Assembly: GCA_004154925.1 (NCBI GenBank)
Contig: QJNS01000315.1
Span: forward strand, 842-64,841
DNA from: Monosporascus cannonballus
Taxonomy: Eukaryota > Ascomycota > Sordariomycetes > Xylariales
Direction: 5' to 3'
Length of the DNA stretch: 64,000 nucleotides
Below are positions 46,601 through 59,587 of this stretch, piece by piece (position 1 is the stretch's first letter; each line of letters opens with the position of its first letter). The notes under the pieces are model-generated. The model was not told the DNA's origin and ran no database searches. It saw only the letters and a program-made list of their open reading frames with translations. Made by a program: the position numbers and the translations under genes.

Positions 46601-49600
46601 GTTGTTGGAGATACCTCCATCCCCCCCTGCTATACAGCCAACAGACCCATGCCACCAAGGTACCTACAACTTATAGTATTGTGCAATCCACAATTGATGT
46701 ACACACTAGTGGAATACCCTGTGGGAGGGTACATACGTACTGTACTGAGCGATCAGTCGATCATCAGTGAGGCCCACAGGCGGATGGGGAGGGTGTGGAG
46801 GTGTCAGGGTGACGTTGGATATACGCCCCCAAATCGCACCTGCGTGAGCATTATGGGCCCATGGCTGGACGACTCGTTCAGCTCTACACCCCAGGGGGCA
46901 TCAATCTGGGAGGGAGGTAGGGTGTTGCTGTAGGACTTAGGTTCCATGCAACATGATCCTGGTTTTCGCAGCTACTCTTGCATGTTTGCCTAGTACGCTA
47001 CGTTGTATCAAGTTAGCGCTGGGGTTGATCGCCCTGGGGACCCTGGTAAGGAAGAGTGGAGAATTTGGAGCAGAATAAACTGCGACATGGGTGGACCCGA
47101 ATTTTTCTCAATCACTGGATGACTCCCACACACACCTATGCCCACATACGGACACACACATGCTCAGTGCTCATACGCACAACAGGCACAAGAGGGACAA
47201 AAGGTTTTCTCTACCGGCCAAGCAGTAAGGGAACGAAACTTTGAGGGTGAGGGTGGCAACCGGGAAAAAGTAGTCGAAGAGGGCGTGTAAGGAATACCCG
47301 CATCCTTAAACAAACATAATGCCTGCATAGGCAGGTGCCTACATTGGTATGCTAATTGTGTACGACGAGTGGTCCTAGGATGCCTCAATTCGTCCTTTCC
47401 CCTTTTATTGATCTCTTCCTTGAGAAGATAAGCGTCTGTCTTTGAATGATCCGTAACGAATTCATTATTATTTCCTTTAGTGACGTGCCTGCAATCGAGT
47501 ATTATGAAAAAGGCACTAATTTTGTGCCATGCTGATGAGGGAGTATGGGTATCGTATGTGTAAGGGTCCATCTTATAACAACACTCCCATTTTCCATTTA
47601 AACATTTCCAATTCCACTCCTATTTAGACCGCTTCGAGACTAGTCGTTGGAGAGGGTGTTCATTACAACTTAGATATGCACATACGTATCTGCCCTACAG
47701 GCGACCTAAGGTAATTTCGAAGTTGCCTCGCCCTCCTTGCCTTTGAATCACGGAGAATTTTAAGGTAACTGTAATCGGCATAAACGCCCAATAGTAAATA
47801 TATAATATTATGCTGCATATATGTTCCGTTTGCTACGAGGGCTAGGACCTAGAACGAGTCCATTACATGATGGGTTTTCTACCTGCTGTTGTACTCGATG
47901 AATGTGTAGCCTGATCAGGTCTCCCTTTTCCATACTATCCACATAGGTACGCGTATGTAGTAAGATGTAAGTAAGGTGGACGTTCTTCTCGCACTACCTG
48001 GTATGCCGTATGTCACGGGTTGCCGCCGAATCCCCTTTTATGCATCTCCCGGCCTCGCCCGATCATCGTTGATTGTCGTTCCATCTCAAGAAACTTAAGA
48101 ACCGTATTGAGAGACATATCCACCACCACTAGGTAATATCTAACACATAACTACCCAGGCACCTACATTGAAAGGGGAGAAAGGAGGTGGAACCGCGTGG
48201 GGGGTTTGTAGGTCTATCGATCATGGTTCAACCATTCCTGCGCGAGTGCTTTGGTATAGCCATCGTCAGTCTACTACAGAGTGAATCTACGAAAGTTTCA
48301 GGCATGCCGCCCGGCTTCGGCCATTAACCCTCCTTGCTCAGGGAGGTGTTGCCGCACAACAAGTCATATCTTTGTCGTCGCCGCATTACATACATACCCG
48401 CCCTGAAACACCTCTAATGCCTGCATGCATTTCACCTATAGGATAGTCAGTCGATACCATACGTCCGTCCCCTGTGCGACGTGCGAGTCGTCACAAACAC
48501 CAAGCAGGCCCGTAGCAAATGCCATTTATGTTCATATTAATGGGCGTTTCTCAACTGCGATACCCTCCTACGCTGACTACTTGGGTAATAACCTCACACT
48601 TCTCTGCTAATGGTTCAGGGAGGGTGGGATTCTCAGAACTTCGGACGTGGCCACTCGCCGTTTCATTGGTTGCTGCTGGCAGTTCTAAGGCAACGAGCAA
48701 TTTATGACAAGTCGCGGGAGGCGGCATCGTTACTACCTCGAGCCTCTTGCTGATGCGTCCCTATCCCCTATCACAGCCGGATTTTGCCACGAACCAGTTC
48801 AAGATCTTCGTTCGTGTACCCTCTCTCTCATTGGTACTGTAGGGTTGCTTTGCATTATCAATCCTTGAGAGTTCATGGTTGCATTTGCGACGAGGCAGGC
48901 TGCCGTGTCGCACGAGGGAAACGTCGTCAATGGACTAAATGTGCCGCGGTCCAAGTTTTCCTGACATCATACCTGCCTCTCTCAAGGGCTTCCGGACTGC
49001 GACGACAGGACGGGAGTTACACTACCGCCGCGCGAAGTCTAGGACATGGCTATTCAACTACTGCAGATACCCTCCTCAGATTTCCGGCCGATATCCACCA
49101 CGACCGGTACCTTACATCAGCGGACCACTCATGCTCCAACTTTCCCGCCGGGTCATTCGACTATGACGGGTTTCCAAAAGGAGGCATCGTTATAGTCTCA
49201 CTTATCAGGGCCCAAATGACGGAAAGCACCTGACCTGTGTCTCCAACGTTGACCTCTGCTCCGAAACAACCATCAAACTTCTTAGTTTATCGCTAGCTGC
49301 GTACATCTTATAGCCTCACATTTTCTTTAGTCATCTCAGACTACCTGAGCTACTACTGCTTAGATTCTGTGCTAAGTGCAAGATGCCCCACGATAATCTC
49401 CCCACATCCCGAGACGTCGATTTCACTTGGAGATCGGTTCTGCTTAGGCACATGCAGGAAGGGCGCGTAGACCCAGCAATTGGACCCTGGGGAAGATCCT
49501 TACATAATGCGCGACGCAGCTTTCTACCGGATGCTGTTGGTTGACGTTATATTTTTGCTGTATAAGTCCCGAGCCGGTTGACGAGACTTGCTCCGTGTCC

Positions 49601-49649
49601 GACAAGGGCCCAGGGTGTGTTCAGAAACATATGCCACAGCTCGAAGCTC

Positions 49650-49697
49650 TCCAGTGGCAGGCGCAGGCGCAGGTGCAGTGCAGGTGCAGCAGGCGCT
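49650..49697. repeat. Imperfect GCAGGC/GCAGGT short tandem repeat
   Basis: A run of variant hexamers (GCAGGC, GCAGGT, GCAGT) on the plus strand within the gene-poor tract. Degenerate microsatellite; no coding role. Confidence 0.7.
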
Positions 49698-52484
49698 TGA
49701 TACGAGCATGGCTAGCGTTCTTCAACATCGCCTGTAGGAAAGGTGCATGAGATGCAGTGTGCTTATGGCGCTAAACCAAATCAGATCTTGCCTGCGTCTG
49801 AGGGCGGGGAAATTCCCTGATGTTGTTCTACTTCAACCAACTAGTCCAGGACGCGAGATTTATATGGTGGACGATGAGTGGCCGTTAAGGGGCACAGCCG
49901 AATGAGAAGGGTGGCACACCTCTTAACGTTCAGGGTCGCCACCTGACAAGTCGTACTGATCCTATCTCACGGAGTTCTATATGGAGTACGGGGAGTATTT
50001 ATCATAGGAGGCGTATGCATGGATATACGTATGCGATACCGCTTCGGCAGTGACGGTGGCCGTCGGGAGCTCAGGCCACGAAAGGATTCAACCGATCGGC
50101 GCTCCTGAGATTTGCTTTCAAGATCCTGAATCTGCAAGACCCTCTTGAGAAATTGGCTCTAGCCACTCGAGTCAGTTGTGCGCCTCATCCCGGCGGGAAC
50201 ATCCCACGAGGGCGAGTATCCAACCGTTGCGAGCCTTTGCTGTCGCAGGGAAATCGCTGCAGGACTCAGGCGTTTATTCCAGTTAGAGCGCCTTTCCGCA
50301 AGCACAAGCCAATCAGAGTATCTGGGGTAGCCGTAACCCCCACTGCCAGGCATTGTGTGAATGGGATCGTCGCCAGGTGATCTCGACCAGTCCAGAGAGT
50401 GCCACACGAATGAGAAATGGGCTGTCGCGGATACCAGTGAGAACTTGAACACGTTTTCGTGTGCATGTATCCCAGTTCCTCAAGCCACGTACTTGCTATA
50501 GAGGCAGCTCTCCGGAACAGGAGGTCATCCCGCCTTGATGAAGCAGATAACCGTGAGGATGGTGAAAACTGTCCCGCGCATTATCCGACCTCGCGCAACA
50601 CACTATTCTATCCAATAGCGCAGCCACAAGCTCCGATGTAGAGTTCATCCAATACAGCAAGATGCAGCTAGTGTTAGCGATACTACGCAAGAGAGAACCC
50701 GCAGGCGCTTGGCCGAGTGGGGTTCCCAAGCAGTTCGTGAGAATAACGGGCCCCCTTCCTCGATAGACCCTCTTCCTATGAGCGAGGGATGGGAACTTGG
50801 CCAGATCCCTATACTACTTAGGCCAGAAAAGCGTGGCTATCGTGGGAATTGCTGTTTCCTTGGTTATCTCATTGAATAGGGTGCTTCTAGGCCAATAACG
50901 TCTACTTGGGAGGTTCATTGTATAGCAGATTCAACATACACACACATGCACAAGGCTACCGAAGCGTTTGATTCGCGCGATGGCCCGTATCGTGGTCAAC
51001 GGTGACAAGCGTGCACGGGCACCCTATAATGCTTTGGTTTTCTAACTGGATCGTCGGGACAGAGAAAAAAAAAAGGCGCTGCGCCCGGTTCAGATCTTGT
51101 CAAGGCGTATGCGCTGATGGTTCCTGCTGCCGCTAGGCCACGTTCTGAAGCCATCGTTAAAAATCAGGGCATATGTAGCTAGTCGCTAGCGCGGCTCCTA
51201 GCGCCAATTATTGTGTCGAAATACAAATCCTTATGTCCAAGGATTCGGCAGGCCGCCGGCGATTCGCTCATATTGCTTGCTGGCAGGGTTGCTTACTACT
51301 GCGTTAGACTGGCTCGATGATTCTGGGTTCTGACCCCCCGCGACTGAGTACCTGGCTTTCATGCAGTGATGACAAGAATCGGAATAACGTGAATGTAAGT
51401 GTTCCAATAGTATTGCCCATCGTTTTTATAGCCGATATTAGTTGTTGCTACGACGACTGCCTATTCCTATAGTTTTCCCTTAACGTCACCAGAGTCCCTC
51501 TTATATAACTAAAATGACGCGGGAACGTTGCACTCCCCCTGGAGGCGTTTACCTGGGGTCGTCTCTGCAACGCTTGATGGACATCGCATTGCGGCTTCTC
51601 TCTCTCACAGATCCCGTGCGAACCATTATGCACGTATAGAAAACCAAGCTAAATACGTACGCTACCTTACTTTATCACAGTGACTTCGCAGACATACTAC
51701 GTAGCGGGCTGGTCTATAATACGATGGAAGGCCCAATCCCGTCTAGAGTTTGGATGATATGGCACCTCCTACATGTGTGCTTCACATTCCTGTCCGCTCA
51801 AGTTGCTCTCTATTCGGGGCGTTATCACGTCACCACTCGTGCAGAGGGCTTGAGAGTAGTTGCCGCTCGTTTCACATCCATCTCGGCCTGCGTCGGGTGA
51901 AACCGTCTCTTTCTGTCACAAATCACGCGAGTATGATGTGCCTCGAAGAAAGGGCTGCTGGAAATGAACCCCGTCGTTGTACTTTCTCCTCATCATTGGT
52001 TCGGGTGGCGAACATGGCCGTAATTGTCATGGCCGAAAGGAGATTTTAGGTATCCCCATTCGGAGATCGTGACACTTTGGATCGCGCCTGGAAGCTTCTC
52101 GGCAATCTAATAACCAGGAGCTCTAGATGCTGGCTTTCACACTCCTACCTACGCGCGCATGGTTACCCTTCTCCGGCATCGATGGAGTTTTGCCTCCAGC
52201 GCGCCGGTTCGCAGGCGCCACCCCGTATTCCAAACTCCAAGGCAGCCTTATTAGGCCCACCAAAGATGGAACGGCACGCGGCGGGCGTTTGTGGACTTGA
52301 TGATGGACTGTGACGGTTTTGGGAAGTAATGATCGCCAACTTAGGTAACTGGAGACCCGAAGCTCAGGTTCGCGACAGGGCTATCCCTGGTTCGAATCGC
52401 CAAGGCCCAGCCTGGGGTCTAGCGGCTTTTTTACTACCCTCAAGGTTCATGGACCCCAGCTATTAACTACTATTTACTCAGGGG

Positions 52485-52506
52485 GACCGGCGATGAGTCG
52501 CCGGTC
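52485..52506. repeat. Perfect 9-bp hairpin with 4-nt loop
   Basis: GACCGGCGA (52485-52493), loop TGAG, then TCGCCGGTC (52498-52506). A tight GC-rich stem-loop standing alone in otherwise unannotated DNA. No flanking T tract or gene end gives it a role. Confidence 0.7.
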
Positions 52507-55300
52507 ACAGTCACAGGCTTTCGCGGCCGTTCGCGTGGTTCGCCAAGCCCGATTACTTCGTAGCCCGGGTGGCGGCATGATGTGTGCCCCAAGGCGTGCA
52601 GCAAGTTGTGGGATCAGGGCAGAAGTGTTTGCCCGGATTCAACGCTCTCGAAAGCAGTTTCGGTTGCAGGAAGGATCTCGCCCCTCGGAAGCTAGCAACA
52701 GTTTGCGAGACCGAGAGACAGGGGGAAGACAGGACAGGATTCAGCCGCCACGCGCTCTCTGAATCTGGGTTAGGACCACTAGTGTTCGCCCGACCCAGCC
52801 AGACGGGAATGGTGGACTCACGCGCCCGGATCATGGGAACGAACTGGGCAATCTGGAGACATTATGGTTATGTCATCGTTCATGTTCTATAAGCGATAGT
52901 TTGCCTTGAACGGATCAGAGCTTATTGCTGCTAGCTCGTTCCAGCTATCGAAGCGAGTCCCTATCCTCTTTGTGGCTAAGCTCCGGTTAGGGCTGAGCGG
53001 GCGACGGGTGATGATGTTGGTAGATCGCTTGATAACCAATATCCCCACTTCCAACAATGAACATTAGCGTGTGGCGTGAGAGTCTGACTGGAGGGTCCGT
53101 CCTAACGCTGTTTACAAAGTCGAGATGACAGGATGTAAGGGATTCGTGAGTCCATCTATGTTATTATTGTCATCGGCATCCTGCGGCAGCACGTCATCCG
53201 ACGCCGCACGAATCTCTGGCGCTGAAAAATACCCGATAAGCAGCAGGTAACATCCGGGGGGGCAAATATATGGATCGTGTTGCGTGGTACGAGTGGAATG
53301 TCAAAATGACAGGTCGTACCGTGTTCTGTACTCTATTGTACGATGGGTCTCAGAGGCCTTGATAGAGAGGGCCAGGGCGATGTCATACTTAAGAGCCATC
53401 CCGAATGGTCTGTATGCCGACAGAGCCAAACCTGAGTTACGCATGGCTCCCCCCGGCTAGCCCACCATGACGCGAAGGGGTCTCGTTGCCCCGAACTCAT
53501 CTCAGACGTCTTATTACCTGGCGCTCTCTTCTACCTTCCAGGTCCTGTTGGTGATACCGTCAGCCGTTCCTGGCAGACGACGACACCACCACCCCTGCGG
53601 ATGATCCTGCGAGATCCGTAAGGGGCCCATGCAACTAAGTCACCAAAGTGCTCCTAGGCCGCATGAGATGATGGTCACATGAGTTCTTTCTGAGGGCGGT
53701 ATAGTGCCCGTTGTGCTCGCCTGTGAGGATCTCCGGCTGGGATTCCTGTGCCGAGCAAGGAAAACCCTCGAACCAGGCTGGGCGGCTAGGTTTGCGCAAG
53801 CGGGTGCTCTGGGATGGGTAACCTATCAATAGACTTCTTCACTGTGGTAATTTAGACCAAGATTGATTATACATTTCCTACACCACTTCCTAATTCGGTA
53901 AGCAAGGTCTAATCTTCGTAAGAGCTCGGTACGGGACCGCACCAAGTGGCGGCAACATGTGGGCAGCCCGTCGGTTAACCCAGTTGCATGTCAATGTTGA
54001 CCGGATTCCGAATTGCATACACGCTTCGGTCAGAATACATACTCGGGCCGCTCGGTCGAGCGAAATCGGAAAGCCTTGGAAACAGGGAGTCGAGAACTGC
54101 GAAATGCCTGAGCTGTGGCGCAGCTAACTTTGTCGTCCAATGATGACACGCAGCTGTCAATATTTCCTCTTCTTTTTTGATTGCAACCCGCATCAGCTAG
54201 TCTGAATGAGAAACCCCGAGGCACCCCAGATAGGCTTGGTGCTGCACCAAACTGTAGCGGGCTGCAAAATCGGCCAACTCCCCAAAGAAGTCTGGCTGTG
54301 ATACCTACACACCTGCAGCCTCTGGAGAATCAGGAGTCCCGGCGTCCGATGACCAGGATTGAAATTGGATACCCAGACCTCCTACAAGGTATGTATTGAG
54401 GCCGCCATGCCTAGGCGAGTTGGTCCTACACCCTACTATCTTTCAGCTCGGCCACTAAGGTCTTAGGGATTTCCTAAAACGCTTTACCAAGAAGACGACC
54501 CAGGTCGCCTGCTCTTGGGAATTTCTAAGGTGAGATCAACGGAAGGCTGAATAGTACGAGCTGATCATGCTTCCTTCGGTAATCGTTTCGTGGTGAATCA
54601 GGCGGATTTCCTATTACGGATGCTCTAATAAATCGCACAGGTCTTTTTCGTCTATCTCCGTTCTTGACTGCCACACTAATCCAGATCGGCATCGCCTCCT
54701 TTTAAGTAATCACCTACTCCCCGTACATATGGTATGGGATTTGGGGAAGAGAAGGGACGGCTGGGCAAGGTATGCAAAAGCCATCGCGTCACCGGCGTCA
54801 TCGATATCGCATCGCGAGTGGCTGTGGGCTTCAAGTCTCCATGTAGCTGCCGGTTTTCGATGCAGAGGCCCTCCTGGCCTCAAAGTGCCCGGCTTTAGAG
54901 CGCATGTAGTCCAACCACAAGCGACTACAAGTATTTTCTGTACATATGTAGGCACACAGAAGTGATTACATGCTTGTCAAGGCGTCGTCCCTTTGAGCAC
55001 GTTTGAGCGGGCTACCACGTGGTGGACGAGAGCTGGGCATTGAATTGCTTTTACTACCCCCTTCCGCTGATGACGATAATCCGAGAGACGGTCGTCTCCG
55101 TTTCAGGAACAAGCTGCAGGTATTGCGAAGTCTGAAGTCTAACTCTATTGAGTTCTTACTCTGTCGCTGTGCCCATTGTCCATAATGTCAGCCATCTAAC
55201 TTCGGGACCGGAATGTTGTCAGTATGCTATTCAATCACTCTCGACACTTACTTCTGAGTAGACAGAACGATGAGTTTCCATGACTTACCATATTATCTTT

Positions 55301-55325
55301 CAAAATTCGCCAAAATTCGCCAAAA
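55301..55325. repeat. Tandem 10-mer CAAAATTCGC, 2.5 copies
   Basis: Two exact units followed by CAAAA. Small tandem duplication in gene-poor DNA. Confidence 0.85.
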
Positions 55326-58300
55326 GCTATGGAGAACTAATGCAGGATATTCCATTTCTATCCGCTATGCGATGTATTTTTTCCAGGTAGTTCTTGCTTG
55401 CCGCTAACGACCTTTAGTTAGTCTAGAAATAAGCGAGTGGGGGAAATTGCCACTCTGCCTTATGAGAATCGAGCGCTGTGTTAGCTTTTAGCGAATTTCG
55501 AGGGATAAACGGTTGCGTACATAAGAAGACCCGACCGAGCCGACGGGCGACGGTGGATATGGGGCAGCTGACTAGGCCTCTTGCATTAGTCTTATGAGAT
55601 AGTATAAACATGGGGCAAGTCTTCTCCGCAATTCAGCTAATAGAAGTGCCAAAGCAAAACGGGGGCACACTCTACTCGACTGCTCAAGTGCGTGGAGAAG
55701 ACTTCACCACCAGTTGAGAAAGAGAGATCATTCGACTATAAGGGGCACTTGCGGCATTGTTTGACAACCTTACCTACCTGAGCAATTTTGACGAATGAGC
55801 ACATCGTATTCGGCCCCCGCATTTTAGATGCTTGGCGAATCTGGGGACGCTAACCTAGTTCCTCGGAGTTCGAGGTCATCCACAATTTCCCGGCGGCGAG
55901 GTTCAATGGCTTCTGTTATAAGTTGATTTGTCATTTCCGAAAGAACGTCCTTGCATGATGATATGTGTTCCGCGAAAGCCGTTTATCTTGCTTAGAGAAC
56001 TATGACCTCTAGTGTAGCAATGCAGGCTTTGATTCCTCGATGACACTGGGTAGTGCTATGTAAGCTTTGTCACATGGGCCAATCCAGAATTGTCCCCTTA
56101 TAACTGTATGCAGTTGCTCAGGCACTATAGCCAATAGGTGTGGTGCAAGTACGTATGTGGTGAGCCTTTGGTATCACCAAGGACTGATGTTTACGTACAT
56201 CCACAGCCGGGCGTGCTGCAATATGACATCCTGGCTTCGCTCGTCCTACACATGTCGATACGTAAATTACATGTTCCGCATACAGGATTACGATACTCCA
56301 TACATCCGGTTATTTTGCCACACTGTTATTGGTAGCCGGGAGTACAAGCCTTCTATTACCTGAGTTGGCGGCGTGAGATCCTTGTTCAATCTGACACTTG
56401 GCGGTAGTCGAAACCCGGATACCACAGGATTATCATGCACACTACCCAGTAGAAACCCAACCTATACACCACATGCCTGCTTACTACAACTGCATGGCTA
56501 CGAGTGCTTGAGAGCTGAGCCGTAAAGGTCAACAGCGAGGTCTCAAAGGAAAACTATATGCCATAATCTATATACAGTTTGCCTCTTCGATATTGATGTT
56601 ACATTCGGTACTGTTTGCGGAGCACCTTGCAGCATCGGCAAGAATACGTGGATAATCGCATAACGCTGGAACTACCGTTGTTGAGCATCCGAGGTTGGAA
56701 CGTCGTGCTTGCGTAAAGTGCTGGGCTCGTAGCAGGCACAGAGACGCACGCAGGAGACGGTGTGAACACAACGCAATGCAAACGGTGTAAATGCTTAACA
56801 ATGGTAGTCTCTCCTAGTTGCCAGATTGGATATTTCGGGCTCATTTTGGGCAGGTCATGTCAGCGCCACAGTTTGCGGTTTCGAAGTTAAGAGGATGCCA
56901 CCGCCCAGAGGCCAATTCTTGTTTCGCTGTGTGACATGACAGGTCATATAATTGTGTCAAAATCCACTATTGGTTTCATGAAGACGCAGCTGCGTTCTCA
57001 GGGAAGTTTACGTCGCCCCGCCCCCCAATCAACCTGGCTGGACCATGCAGAGGGCGAAGTGTTGTCGTCGGAAGCTTCGGCTTGGATTAGATCCTCCGCA
57101 CAGCCCTTGTTCCCATACTGCAGTGTGTTGCCGGCAGACTGTTCTGGCTCTCGCTGGCAACATTTCGGGGCCCACTTGCGCTAACAACCTCAACCAGGCG
57201 ATAGATGTGTTCATACGCCCATCACCCACACCCATGCCCCGCGCCCTTCGCCTCCTTGGCACGAGGTCCCGAAAGCTGTTAGATAAAGAGATATACTGAT
57301 ACCATCGAGCGGTCGTCCCATTGGACAACGAGGAGGTGTTGAATATAACGACTGCCACACGGCAGGCTAATTGCTCTTTCTCGAGATCGCCTTCCAGTGC
57401 TCCGCATTTGGCTCGGTGACACAAAGCTTCCGGGGGTTTGTTTTCACCTTGAGGGGGCTTCAAAGGTCGCTGTCCTCGACACGACAAGGGTGGAACCGCC
57501 GACAAGCGCTTAGACAGACAACAGTTGCTGGTCATCCCCAAATCGAGATGCGCCAGTGGGTTTCCTACGCAGCGGTTCAACAGTCAGTGACCGTAGGGAA
57601 TCCGAGATCCTACGCCCCTCATTGGTTCTCCGAGCACCGGCGGTACGGTTCGCATCTTCTCCCTCGACTTGGCGCTCAAGTATTCTTTCCAGGAAATTTC
57701 TGTAACTATCCGGGGCCGGGCTGTCACTCCGTGCCCGCGGGTCGTTGCTTGCTCCAAATTGCGTCAGCTGCCTCGACGTGGCTGGCTGCTACCCCGGCCC
57801 TGAAGAGGATTTCCAACACTCCGTCGAGTTATGAATGCGGGCAGCATTGCTGCAGGCCTACTGCAGCATCTCAGGACCAACTGCAAACGAGATATATGAG
57901 GCGCCCATGAGCTGTCGCGTTGATGATCTCGCCTTGATTTGAAATTCAGGGGCACCAGCGCCCTAGCGTCAGCTTCGGACTAAATGTCCCAGACTAACGG
58001 TTCGGCCGTCTTACTGGTAGGGTCACCAGGGTTTCTCCGGCCTACAGGATCGCCATCGGGTTCGTTCATCATTGGATCCCATTGCGCCGCTCTTCCGGAA
58101 CCCAGGAGTTCGGTCTTCCTTCCCAATTCTTCGAGCAGTGCTCAGGATAGGGGAACACCACCAGATAGGGCTGCCCCGAGGAAGGTTGACGTGCCCGAAA
58201 GGGAGGCAGTTTTCTAACTCAATAATACCACTACCCACGGCAGATCTAGCTTAGGAGGGTCCTTGCACCCCAGGCTGTAACAAGATGGAGGTCAATAACC

Positions 58301-59546
58301 AAGGTTCCTATGTGGGTGGTATAATTAACAAGCTAAAGAGCAGGTAGTTCTTCTAGCGGCATGGTACTTGTGTGTTCTCACCTTGGATCGCAAGACATCT
58401 TTGGATGGAGCTGCACGGCGACAGAAAGGTGATAAGAGGGGGAAACCGCGGCGTGGTTCCGAGGCAGCTTCCTTTTATTACGACGACATCATGCTACGCT
58501 TCGGAAATACACGAGGACGCCATGAATCATCGACTTCAACCTACCCTCGTACCGGGTCACTTATCCCGTTGTTGCCACGGTCTTAGAAAGGTGGTCACAG
58601 TACAGTCTTGATCCGAGCTTAGAATTACCTGGAGCCCCAACTAGTATGGGCCGACGACAAGTTGGACACAATCTCGCAGCTATATGCATGTTGTGCTCCC
58701 ACGTTGGGCGTGACACTACTAATGCCACCTACTGTAGGTAACTAGACCAACTGGACCAACGGTCGTCAGCAGATAACAACCCTCTCTAAATTCGTAGCCC
58801 GCTAATTAGACGCGGACGGACCGGCAGCGCGATAGTCGTGAGGAATATGCCGACCGTATATATGTGAACTGGGTGGCCCTGATGCCGCGCCACTACTCTA
58901 TTACGAGTACTTCTGACAGGAGTAGATTCGAAACAAGAATACCGTTGTTGAAGATAGCAAGGAGATCCTCATAATAAAATCCTTAGCCCTGCAATATGGT
59001 AGGCTGCCGTTTCTTCGTGTCCTTAAGGAGCAATAGGATATTCGCCCAGGCCCGTCCTCCCACACGGAGAGGTACACGGACACATTGGATACGCATAAAT
59101 AAGCCTGTTCGTGAAGGATTTATCGTGTTTCAACGAATGATGGATGGCTGTCCAAAGATATCTCTCTCGGAAGAGCCCGGACAGGGGTAAACCAATGCCT
59201 GGCTGGCTGTCTTCCTCACAATCTTGCGCCTGATGGAGGCCGTAAACAACAACATTGAGAGATGTATACGGACTTCGAGCATGGGGGAATCCTGGCAATG
59301 AACGGGGGTGTCGGGATACGAGGCCAGACCATACTCAGCGAACAAGCAAGTACCATTGGAAATTCCGCGTTTGCTCGGCGGCTGTACGCTGTTGGCCCCC
59401 TTGTCCTTGCAATCCTAGGGCCATCTAGGGAAAGCCCCTTCCAAGCCCTTTCAATGCCCTAACAAAATTCACTACAGCTGCTGACATAGGTACACTTTAG
59501 GGGTGACTACAAGGGTATTGAGGAAGAATGGTTTTACAGATGAATC

Positions 59547-59587
59547 AGCATTGCCCTACAACATCTAGCATTGTCCCTACAACATCT
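59547..59587. repeat. 20/21-bp direct tandem duplication
   Basis: AGCATTGCCCTACAACATCT is followed at once by the same unit with one inserted T. A recent small tandem duplication within the gene-poor tract. Confidence 0.9.

Noticed and set aside
48784..49233. 149-residue plus-strand frame
   Set aside because: Random composition, no domain, no promoter or splice context that supports it.
50700..50730. TTGGCCGAGTGG, resembling a tRNA-Ser/Leu D arm
   Set aside because: No matching anticodon or T arm downstream; acceptor stem absent.
52380..52405. GGTTCGAATC, a tRNA B-box-like word
   Set aside because: Flanks do not form a 5-bp T stem and no A box or acceptor stem is found at the right distance.
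57029..57910. Two frames of about 180 residues on opposite strands
   Set aside because: Overlap antisense; neither shows a motif, splice support or protein-like hydrophobic pattern.
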